In this document: positions 21,177 to 29,633 of the stretch, one piece after another
Numbering within the stretch: position 1 is the first letter of the stretch
How the letters are laid out: each line of letters starts with the position of its first letter
Source: Christensenellaceae bacterium
GTDB lineage: Bacteria; Bacillota; Clostridia; Christensenellales; DTU072
NCBI GenBank assembly: GCA_031259965.1
Contig: JAIRKT010000010.1
Coordinates: forward strand, 1-49,916
DNA: 49,916 nucleotides
Reading direction: 5' to 3'
Made by a program: the position numbers and the translations under genes
Notes under the pieces: model-generated
The model's input: the letters and a program-made list of their open reading frames with translations, nothing else
The model's database searches: none
What the model was told of the DNA's origin: nothing

Positions 21177-22529
21177 ATGGAAAATCAAAACTTGGAATGG
21201 AAAGAAGTTTGGAAAGACGACTGCCTTAAAACGCTTTGTGCATTTGCCAATACTGACGGCGGAACAATGGAAATTGGTCGTAATGACAAAGGCGTTGTTG
21301 TTGGAGTTAAGGCCGCAAAGAAATTATTGGAAGATTTGCCAAATAAAATAGCCCAAACACTCGGCGTTATAGCCAAAATTAAATTGCAAAAAGACATTAT
21401 TTCAATCCATGTGCCTGCTTATACCAACGCAATCTCTTATCACGGGAAGTTTTATAAACGGGTTGGTTCTACCACACAGGAAATTATCGCATTGACATTA
21501 ACAGAATTTATTTTGAAGAAGCAAGGCAGAACTTGGGACACTTTAACCGAAGATACAGCCACCATAGAGAACCTTGATATTGTTGCGATAGAAGTGTTTA
21601 AAAAAAAGGCACAAAAGGCAAGACGTTTGCCGCCCGATGACATTTTGTTGTCTACCCCGAAATTGCTGGATAAATTGTTACTCTTTGACAAAAACAAAAA
21701 ACTTGTAAATGCTGGACTTTTATTGTTTGGCGAAAACCCCGAAAGATACGCCATTGGTGCATTCGTAAAAGTTGGGGAATTTGCTGAACACGAAAATTTA
21801 TTATTTCAAGACGAATTTCACGGGGCTTTAATTAGATTGCCCGATGAAATATCAAAAACGATTTACCATAAATATTTTAAGGTTCTCGTTTCGTATGAAG
21901 GCATTATGAGAGTTGAAACAGAAGCTGTTCCACAAGAAGCATTAAGGGAAGCAATATTAAATGCCATTATTCACAACGATTATAAAACGGGCATTCCAAT
22001 TCAAATTAAAATTTATGAAGACAAAATCATAATCTACAATTGCGGAAAACTGCCTGATGATTGGACAATAGACACACTTCTATCTGCTCATAAATCACAT
22101 CCAAGAAATCCGCTTATTGCAAATACATTTTTTCGTGCGGGTTTCATTGAAAGTTGGGGTCGTGGTATAGAACGAATGAACGAAATTTGCGATAACGAAA
22201 ATTCCCCACGCCCAAGATTTGAGGTTCACGGCAATGACTTTGCGATTATATTTAACTTTTGTGATAAATATATCCAATTATTGTCACAGGGCGAGCCAAT
22301 AAACGCTACTGTAAACACTACTGTAAACACTACTGTAAAACTAACAAAAACTCAAAAACAAATACTTAATTCAATATCTCAAAACAATGCAATTACAACA
22401 GCAGAATTATCGAGCCAATTATCTTTGCATATTGTTTCAATAAAAACTGCAATAAAAAAGCTACAAGAGTTAGGGCAAGTCAAACGCATTGGAAGTGATA
22501 AGACAGGGCATTGGGAAATTGTAAAATAA
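21177..22529 (+). CDS. AlbA_2 (Schlafen-like) putative DNA-binding / ATP-binding protein with C-terminal winged helix
   Basis: MENQNLEWKEVWKDDCLKTLCAFANTDGGTMEIGRNDKGVVVG; ALREAILNAIIHNDY; NPLIANTFFRAGFIESWGRGIERM; C-terminal wHTH. Start placed at internal ATG 21177, the first with the conserved N-terminus. Confidence 0.88.
   Translation: MENQNLEWKEVWKDDCLKTLCAFANTDGGTMEIGRNDKGVVVGVKAAKKLLEDLPNKIAQTLGVIAKIKLQKDIISIHVPAYTNAISYHGKFYKRVGSTTQEIIALTLTEFILKKQGRTWDTLTEDTATIENLDIVAIEVFKKKAQKARRLPPDDILLSTPKLLDKLLLFDKNKKLVNAGLLLFGENPERYAIGAFVKVGEFAEHENLLFQDEFHGALIRLPDEISKTIYHKYFKVLVSYEGIMRVETEAVPQEALREAILNAIIHNDYKTGIPIQIKIYEDKIIIYNCGKLPDDWTIDTLLSAHKSHPRNPLIANTFFRAGFIESWGRGIERMNEICDNENSPRPRFEVHGNDFAIIFNFCDKYIQLLSQGEPINATVNTTVNTTVKLTKTQKQILNSISQNNAITTAELSSQLSLHIVSIKTAIKKLQELGQVKRIGSDKTGHWEIVK
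22305..22341 (+). repeat. In-gene 12-bp tandem repeat (actgtaaacact) encoding TVNT units
   Basis: gctactgtaaacactactgtaaacactactgtaaaa, encoding ATVNTTVNTTVK. Confidence 0.85.
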
Positions 22530-22541
22530 TTTCCGTTGTTT

Positions 22542-22568
22542 TTCGGGTGGTTTAATACCCGAATTTTT
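22542..22568 (+). terminator. Intrinsic terminator after the AlbA_2 gene
   Basis: TTCGGGT-ggtttaat-ACCCGAA-TTTTT, perfect 7-bp stem then T5. Confidence 0.85.
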
Positions 22569-22586
22569 ACAACATTGCGAATATAT

Positions 22587-22639
22587 CCCAAGTTTACCAC
22601 TTGTTTTGAGAACTGTATAATTATAGTACCCAAATTTTT
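22587..22639 (+). repeat. 53-bp dispersed repeat, copy 1
   Basis: cccaagtttaccacttgttttgagaactgtataattatagtacccaaattttt; 48/53 identical by eye to 35446-35498. Confidence 0.8.
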
Positions 22640-22681
22640 CATTTCCACACGTAAGATCCACATGAGGGGCTGAAACGGACG

Positions 22682-22700
22682 TTACTATGAGAATTAACTC
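22682..22700 (+). repeat. Right copy of 19-bp direct repeat TTACTATGAGAATTAACTC
   Basis: Exact match to 21091-21109. Confidence 0.85.
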
Positions 22701-22725
22701 TTAGAGATTGTTAGATAATTAACTC

Positions 22726-22754
22726 TTGATTGTTTTGCTTCTCTGTGTTATAAT
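22726..22754 (+). promoter_or_regulatory. Sigma-A-type promoter
   Basis: TTGATT-17 nt-TATAAT, about 320 nt upstream of the alpha/beta hydrolase. Confidence 0.65.
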
Positions 22755-23071
22755 TATCATGTATAATTTTAATACTATAAATTGATATATTAAAACATTC
22801 TGCAACCTGTGGTTTTTATCTTTTATGTGACGTGACGTTTGCTAGCTAATTTCAAAACAAGTTTCTTTTGTCACTCACTATCACTCTTCAGTCGCATGCT
22901 AGGCAGATGTGGGTTCGTCAGTTTCTTTATAAACAAGCCTTAAGAAGTTTGAGATAAATTAAAAGAAAAACAACCACAAAAATAGATTTTTGATATACAT
23001 GCCAGTATGCAATTGACAATATTAAAAAAGTTGCAAATAACGAGATTACTTAAGGAGAATAATATAGGCTA

Positions 23072-23998
23072 GTGAAAACATTTTTTATGGACACATTTGA
23101 CAGGAAGAAAATACACGTTTGTGTATGGGATGATGTTTCTGTCATAAAAGGATGCGTGGTGATTAGTCATGGTATGGCTGAACATGTTGAAAGATATAAC
23201 GATTTTGCGCTATTTTTAAACGATAAAGGATATGTTGTAGTAGGTGATGATCATCGTGGCCATAAACATAATTCTGCGGGCGCAAAGGGAATGGTCGAGG
23301 GGGATTCTTTCTTCCAGACTGTCCGCGACATGAAGGATGTAGTTGATATGTCCAAGCAAAAGTATTCTCAAAATGTCGTTTTACTAGGGCATAGTTATGG
23401 TAGTTTCTTGAGCCAAAGGTTTATAGAACTCTATTCTCAAGACATAAATGGTTGTATTTTGTCTGGTACTGCATATATGATTTCGCCATTAATATCTTTT
23501 GGAAAAAAGGTAGCTAACTTTCAAAACGTTCTTTTTGGTCCTGATAAAATTGCATATTTTATAAACACCTTAAGTTTTGGTTCGTATAACAAGCAATTTA
23601 AGAGTGAGGGTTTAGAATTTGCATGGTTATCTAGAGACAAGAATCAAGTTTTGAAATATATAGATGATGAATATTGTGGTTATGAGATGTCACTAGGTTT
23701 TTACAAGTCTTTTTTTAAAGGACTTTTAGCAACTCACGCAAAAGAAAGGACAGGCGTTCGTAAGGATTTGCCTATTTTGATTGCAGTTGGCGGTGATGAT
23801 CCAGTTTCAAACAAAGCATCACTCGCATATAAACTAGAGGATCAATACAAAAAAGTTAACAAATTAAATAAAGTAGAAATCAAAGTTTATGATGGTGCAC
23901 GTCATGAAATTTTAAATGAAACAAACAGAGATGAAGTTTATGCAGATTTTCTGACATTTATAGAAAAATGCACACAAGGCTTTCAAACATCAGTTTAG
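23072..23998 (+). CDS. Alpha/beta hydrolase (monoacylglycerol lipase / lysophospholipase-like, S33-type)
   Basis: VVISHGMAEHVERY, GDDHRGHKHN, LLGHSYGSFLSQ (GxSxG), DGARHEILNE (His). GTG start with AAGGAG-like RBS. Confidence 0.9.
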   Translation: MKTFFMDTFDRKKIHVCVWDDVSVIKGCVVISHGMAEHVERYNDFALFLNDKGYVVVGDDHRGHKHNSAGAKGMVEGDSFFQTVRDMKDVVDMSKQKYSQNVVLLGHSYGSFLSQRFIELYSQDINGCILSGTAYMISPLISFGKKVANFQNVLFGPDKIAYFINTLSFGSYNKQFKSEGLEFAWLSRDKNQVLKYIDDEYCGYEMSLGFYKSFFKGLLATHAKERTGVRKDLPILIAVGGDDPVSNKASLAYKLEDQYKKVNKLNKVEIKVYDGARHEILNETNRDEVYADFLTFIEKCTQGFQTSV

Positions 23999-24153
23999 AT
24001 TTATTAAGCTTTTACCTTGAGGTTTGTGTAAAAATATATGAAAGAAATATGATGCTATCTAAAGCATAATTAGTTTGTATTAAACTGACGAGATTGTATA
24101 ATTTAATTTTACAAACAAAGTGATGATTTGTATAACTAAAAATGGAGCGTTAA

Positions 24154-25791
24154 ATGAAATTAAACGTAAAAAAAAGAAAAATTAATATACTTTTGTTGCT
24201 TTCATTGTTTATACTAGTGATGGTAATGGCTTTGTCCGCATGCAATGATAAAGAGTCAACACATAAAGGAAGAATAGAGATAAACATCAATAATTTAGAT
24301 GATCTAAAAGCAATAAATGACAAATTGGGAAGTGACTACAATGAGGCACTCTTCAGACTAAACAATGATATTATAGTAGATATTGCAGATTCATGGCAAC
24401 CTATAGGTTACGATATTGATAATTCATTTAGAGGTACATTTGATGGAAGAGGATCCGATGGCGCAAATCATAAGATAACCATAATAGCAGAAGCAGGGGT
24501 GCAGAGTAACTATAACCACTTTGGTTTGTTTGGTTATTTGTATGGTTCAACTATAAAAAATCTATCGTTAGATATAAATTATACAATTGAAACATTTAAT
24601 GAAATAACATACGTAGGTGGTCTTGCTGGATATGCGTTTGGAAGAGTAACACTCGAAAACATTGAAGCAACAGGATTATTAGAACCAATTCCAGCGCGGC
24701 AGTTAACTCCATCTGGTGGAGGACTAGTTATAGACAAGCAAGTGTTTGTTGGAGGCCTTATTGGATATGGTATAGGCGAGTTTTCAATCAAAGATATAGA
24801 TTCAACCATAGATATAGAAGTAAAAGAAGAATATGTTAATACTCCTGAGTATTCACAAAACAACTCATTTGAAAAGGCATATGTAGGTGGAATAGTGGCT
24901 TACTTGAGAACCCCAGACATATCCACCACTAATGCTGTCCGAAATAGAATTGAAGATATAAAGGTGAATTCAAATATAGAAGCCGAAGCACTTAATGTTT
25001 ATGCGGGTGGTGTGGTTGGAGTTGTCTACAATTCTGATATTTTGACATTAGATATAGCGGAGGGCGGCAATAATATACTCAGGGCAAAAGGTGATAATCA
25101 TACCTATGTAGGCGGAGGATTTGGTCTAATCGATAATTGTACAGTAACCAGACTGTATACAAAATTAACGATCAAAATAGAGTCAGTGGGTGGGACAAAT
25201 TCATCAAGAAGTTTTGGTGGTGTAGCAGGATATATTACCAACCAGACACTATTAAAAGATGTGGAATTTAATGCAGATATTCACACCGAAGTTAGTGCTG
25301 ATTCACAAGCATATGGAGGTGGTATCGCAGGCACCCTTAGCAATTCAACAATTAAAGCCACCAAAGTGGGTTTAGATGGGGATTATGGTTTTATAATAAA
25401 CAACATGAAAGGCACAGCTGATGATTACTATTCTTTTTTTATAGAGGGATCGCGCAAAAGTTATATGTTAACCAATTATGCAGGGTTAGCGGGGCGTATT
25501 CATGGTAAATCTGTCATAGATGTTGTTACTGTTAATTTCCGTGCATATCAAGGTATAGTAGTCGAAATCTCATCATCTATCGATGTTGAAAAAGATGATA
25601 ATGATGATCCGATAAATGTTACAACAAAAGATACGCCTACTATAACTGACGCGAAATATTATGTTGATAAAATTGTAGCTAAAGTATACGAAGATAAAAC
25701 AGCGGAGTCTGAACGCGTTGAAAAGTATATATGGAACAAAATTGGTACAGAAATAGAAGAAGAATCTGGTGAGGAACCCGGAGAAGATTAG
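24154..25791 (+). CDS. Secreted lipoprotein with GLUG-like repeats
   Basis: Lipobox LVMVMALSAC; repeated VGGLAGYAFG, VGGLIGYGIG, VGGIVAYL, AGGVVGVVYN, VGGGFGLIDN, FGGVAGYITN, YGGGIAGTLSN. Confidence 0.8.
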   Translation: MKLNVKKRKINILLLLSLFILVMVMALSACNDKESTHKGRIEININNLDDLKAINDKLGSDYNEALFRLNNDIIVDIADSWQPIGYDIDNSFRGTFDGRGSDGANHKITIIAEAGVQSNYNHFGLFGYLYGSTIKNLSLDINYTIETFNEITYVGGLAGYAFGRVTLENIEATGLLEPIPARQLTPSGGGLVIDKQVFVGGLIGYGIGEFSIKDIDSTIDIEVKEEYVNTPEYSQNNSFEKAYVGGIVAYLRTPDISTTNAVRNRIEDIKVNSNIEAEALNVYAGGVVGVVYNSDILTLDIAEGGNNILRAKGDNHTYVGGGFGLIDNCTVTRLYTKLTIKIESVGGTNSSRSFGGVAGYITNQTLLKDVEFNADIHTEVSADSQAYGGGIAGTLSNSTIKATKVGLDGDYGFIINNMKGTADDYYSFFIEGSRKSYMLTNYAGLAGRIHGKSVIDVVTVNFRAYQGIVVEISSSIDVEKDDNDDPINVTTKDTPTITDAKYYVDKIVAKVYEDKTAESERVEKYIWNKIGTEIEEESGEEPGED

Positions 25792-26100
25792 TAAGCAAAT
25801 TGTTCTTCGCATGCTAACTAAAGCACTTCGATTTATGCCACGCAAGAATTATCATTAGATTAAGACTCACTGTTTCTTTGTGTGATAATTGTGTCTAAAA
25901 TAGTTTTATAACTATCCTTCTTTAATTATGCAACGAGGGTTAGAGAATTTATTAAGTAGTGGTATTCTGTATAGTTTACGTCTTTTGAAATAAAGTCATG
26001 CAAAACTTTAGCGTCCAAATGATGCTATATAGATTTGATCTTCATAGCAAAACCTGAGAGGCAATACTATGGCTTTGTAAAATCTATTAACATTCATTAA

Positions 26101-26129
26101 TTGACACTGAAAAATAATTAATGTATAAT
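26101..26129 (+). promoter_or_regulatory. Consensus sigma-A promoter for thrS
   Basis: TTGACA-17 nt-TATAAT; about 190-nt leader to thrS ATG. Confidence 0.8.
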
Positions 26130-26200
26130 AAACGTACTAAAATTTCAGAAAGTATTTATAATTCTATAACGGCATTTGTAAATACAAAAAATTTCTAAGA

Positions 26201-26236
26201 ATCTTATTTCAAAAAAAAATCTTATTTCAAAAAAAA
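26201..26236 (+). repeat. 18-bp tandem duplication in thrS leader (atcttatttcaaaaaaaa x2)
   Basis: Two exact adjacent copies read directly. Confidence 0.85.
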
Positions 26237-26320
26237 ATCGTGAATTATGAATTAATCCATAGTTCACACAAAAATTTTAAAAATTCCTAAATTCCAAAAA
26301 AACATCACAGAGAGAAAAAG

Positions 26321-28255
26321 ATGAAAATTAAACTAAGAGAAAATATTATAGAATTTCAAGACGACATGACTTTACTAGCCATTGCTAAAAGCATAAGTGA
26401 TAGTTTTGCTAAAACCGTTATAGCGGCCAAAGTAGATGGCACACTAATGGATCTAAATACTAAATTAAAAAAGGACGCCGAAGTAGAGTTCATAACATTT
26501 AAAACAGAAGAAGGCAGGCGTATATACAGGCATAGTGCGGCACATATACTAGCTCAGGCAGTAAAACGCATCTTCCCAACTGTAAGGGTTGCAATTGGTC
26601 CTGCTATAGAAAATGGGTTTTATTATGATTTTGATTTTAGAACTAATATAACGCAGGATGATCTAGTCACAATTGAAAAAGAGATGATTAAAATAATTAA
26701 AGAGGATATTCCAATTATTAGAGAGCCCAAATCACGAAAAGAGGCATTGAAATTTTTCTTTGATTATCAAGAATCATACAAAATAGAACTTATAAATGAA
26801 TTACCAGCCGATGCACAAATAACTGTGTATAGGCAGGGTGATTTTGTGGATTTATGCAAGGGACCACATGTGCCAAGCACAGGTTATATAAAGGCTGTGA
26901 AATTAACCTCTTTAACAGGTGCTTACTGGCGAGGCGATGAGCAAAACAAAATGCTTACGAGAATATATGGTACAGCATTTGATAAAAAAACCGACCTGGA
27001 AGCATACCTACTCCAATTAGCAGAAGCAAAGATGAGAGATCATAACAAGCTTGGCAGAGAATTAGGTTATTTTATGACTGATGAATGCATAGGTCAGGGA
27101 TTACCATTACTCATGCCAAAGGGTGCTAAACTTTTTAAAATTCTGAACCGTTTTATAGAAGATGAAGAAGAAAAACGTGGATATCTTTTAACTAAAACTC
27201 CTTTTATGGCAAAGAGCAAGTTGTACAAGATGTCTGGTCATTGGGAACATTATAAAGATGGGATGTTTATAATTGGCGATCCAGAAAAAGACGCAGAAGT
27301 ATTTGCACTTAGACCAATGACATGTCCATTTCAATACACCATATATAATAACGGACTTAAGTCGTACAGAGATCTACCAATTAGATATGGCGAGACCTCA
27401 TCTCTCTTTAGAAACGAGTCAAGTGGCGAAATGCATGGACTTATAAGAGTTAGACAATTTACGATAAGTGAAGGTCACATAATTTGCATGCCCTCACAGC
27501 TCGAATCCGAGTTTAAGGGTTGTTTAGATTTGGCGCAATATGTGCTTAATTGTTTGGGGCTCTTAGAAGATGTATCATTTAGATTTTCTAGATGGGATGA
27601 AAAAGACAATGCAAAATATATTAATGATCCTGTTGCATGGGAATATGCAGAAGGCGAAATGAAAAAGATACTAGATAATATAGGCCTAAAATACACAGAG
27701 AGTATAGGAGACGCAGCTTTTTATGGTCCAAAACTAGATATTCAAATAAAAAATGTTCATGGCAAGGAAGACACACTTATTACTATACAGATAGATATGT
27801 TTTTATCTGAAAGATTTGATATGTCCTATATTGATGAGAACGGAGATAAAATCAGACCATACATTATTCATAGAACTTCCCTTGGTTGTTATGAGAGGAC
27901 TATGGCTTTGCTCATCGAAAAGTATAAAGGTGCTATGCCTTTGTGGTTTGCACCAGATCAAATTCTGGTAATGAGTTTAACAGATAGGACTGCTGACTAT
28001 GTAGCTGCGATAGCAGAAATTCTTCGAAAATCAGGATTTAGAGTCAAAACCGATACAAGAAATGAGAAGATAGGATATAAGATTAGAGAAGGCCAAATTG
28101 AAAAAATACCATACATGTTAATTTTAGGCGACAAGGAAAAGAATGATAATATGCTCTCTGTTAGATCACGGTCAAGTGGGGATCTGGGAACAATGACACT
28201 AGAGGAGTTTGTTACAAAACTGAATAAAGAAATAGATGAAAAGGTATGTAAATAA
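26321..28255 (+). CDS. thrS: Threonyl-tRNA synthetase
   Basis: TGS domain, RHSAAHILAQAVKRIFP, GPHVPSTGYIKAVKL, RPMTCPFQYTIY, HRTSLGCYERTMALLIEKYKGAMPLWFAP. Confidence 0.97.
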   Translation: MKIKLRENIIEFQDDMTLLAIAKSISDSFAKTVIAAKVDGTLMDLNTKLKKDAEVEFITFKTEEGRRIYRHSAAHILAQAVKRIFPTVRVAIGPAIENGFYYDFDFRTNITQDDLVTIEKEMIKIIKEDIPIIREPKSRKEALKFFFDYQESYKIELINELPADAQITVYRQGDFVDLCKGPHVPSTGYIKAVKLTSLTGAYWRGDEQNKMLTRIYGTAFDKKTDLEAYLLQLAEAKMRDHNKLGRELGYFMTDECIGQGLPLLMPKGAKLFKILNRFIEDEEEKRGYLLTKTPFMAKSKLYKMSGHWEHYKDGMFIIGDPEKDAEVFALRPMTCPFQYTIYNNGLKSYRDLPIRYGETSSLFRNESSGEMHGLIRVRQFTISEGHIICMPSQLESEFKGCLDLAQYVLNCLGLLEDVSFRFSRWDEKDNAKYINDPVAWEYAEGEMKKILDNIGLKYTESIGDAAFYGPKLDIQIKNVHGKEDTLITIQIDMFLSERFDMSYIDENGDKIRPYIIHRTSLGCYERTMALLIEKYKGAMPLWFAPDQILVMSLTDRTADYVAAIAEILRKSGFRVKTDTRNEKIGYKIREGQIEKIPYMLILGDKEKNDNMLSVRSRSSGDLGTMTLEEFVTKLNKEIDEKVCK

Positions 28256-28890
28256 TAAATTTTACATTAAAACTTTTCTAAACTAACAGACACACATGAT
28301 TTTTTGTCAATATAGGCTGCACAGATCACATGGGTTCTGGTATTTGAAATCTTTACACGTGCACAAAACTCTACTATAGTGAGGAATCTAAAATCAATGA
28401 TGGCGACATTTTTAAGGCAGGCATCCTTATTTCTACGATAGTTTAAAACCTGCCATGCTACAACAGGTGTCTTATTAACACACATAACAATATTTTTTAA
28501 CGTACACTATTTGAAAACCCATATTGTAAAATGTATGGTACGCAAAATAGTAAATTTACAGGTTAAAATGCTGTTCTATGTTTTGTGTAAAAAAAATAGT
28601 GATTTGGTGTAGATGCGGATTGTGATGAAGACTAATAAAATTTAAAAAACTCCAACGAAAAGGTTATAGCAAAATTAACTTTTAGTTTAATAAAAATCCT
28701 ATTTTGAAATTTCTTACATTTTGAAAAAAGGCAATAACTATTGCATTTTTTTACATAATGTTATATAATATTTAAGTGCTGATTTTAAAATTGCTATAAC
28801 TCTATTTTTAAGTTGCATAAGACTTTTAAAATTCTAGATATGTTACTTAATGAGCAGTTTTAAAAATACAGATGCATATACTGGGTAAAC

Positions 28891-29535
28891 ATGCGAAATT
28901 TTGCTGAACAGGCACGAATTGTTAAGACTATTATTTATTTATTAGTTTCGTGGGCATTATGTGCCGCGATACTTCTTGTCGTTTATTTACCACTATTGTT
29001 ACCTGATCTGGAATTAACCGGAAAAATTCTAGAAGTAGAAATACTCGCGAAAATTTCAGAGAGATTCACTAGCGATATGTTTATGAAAATAGGTTTCGGA
29101 GCAGTCGTTGGAGTGATATTATTTGCATTGCCAATTATAGTTTTAGTGTTAGTTTTAAAAAAGAAGTTTGCGCCAAGTCCTTTTCCAGATGGCATAGATA
29201 AACGCAAATTTAAATTAAAGGATCACTACATTTTAGATCAACTCTTGGATTTTTTCTTTAGTGGTGGTTTGACTCTTGCAAGGGGTTATGATGCCGAAGA
29301 AGTGTTTACCGCTAATGGTGTTCATTTTGCTTCAATACGTTTTAAAAAAGGCTCTATTTATGTATTAATTGATCATGAATATGTCAAATCTGGGCAGCGC
29401 CCCGATCGGAGTGGATATATACCCATAGATCAAGTTGCAAATATTCAATCGGCTAAGGACAAGATCTATGCTGCATACTTGTCTTGTTTTAAACAAAAAC
29501 CTCAAAATCCAAAACCACGCACAGCATCGCGATAA
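28891..29535 (+). CDS. Hypothetical membrane protein
   Basis: 214 aa, two N-terminal TM segments, soluble C-terminal domain. Confidence 0.65.
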   Translation: MRNFAEQARIVKTIIYLLVSWALCAAILLVVYLPLLLPDLELTGKILEVEILAKISERFTSDMFMKIGFGAVVGVILFALPIIVLVLVLKKKFAPSPFPDGIDKRKFKLKDHYILDQLLDFFFSGGLTLARGYDAEEVFTANGVHFASIRFKKGSIYVLIDHEYVKSGQRPDRSGYIPIDQVANIQSAKDKIYAAYLSCFKQKPQNPKPRTASR

Positions 29536-29633
29536 GTGCTAATAAATCACATAATCTAATTAAAAATGGTTAAGCGCGATCAGATTTTAATAAATCCCCG
29601 CGCTTTAATAACAGTCAGAAGGTTCATTTATTA

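Noticed and set aside
22379-22663. 94-aa and 63-aa minus-strand ORFs
   Set aside because: Overlap the end of the AlbA_2 gene, its terminator and the dispersed repeat; not plausible proteins.
26130-26320. Possible T-box riboswitch for thrS
   Set aside because: No T-box consensus (TGGNACCGCG-like) or terminator hairpin found in the leader.
28267-28485. 72-aa minus-strand ORF downstream of thrS
   Set aside because: No recognisable motif or convincing RBS; may be a fragment. Not supported enough to call.
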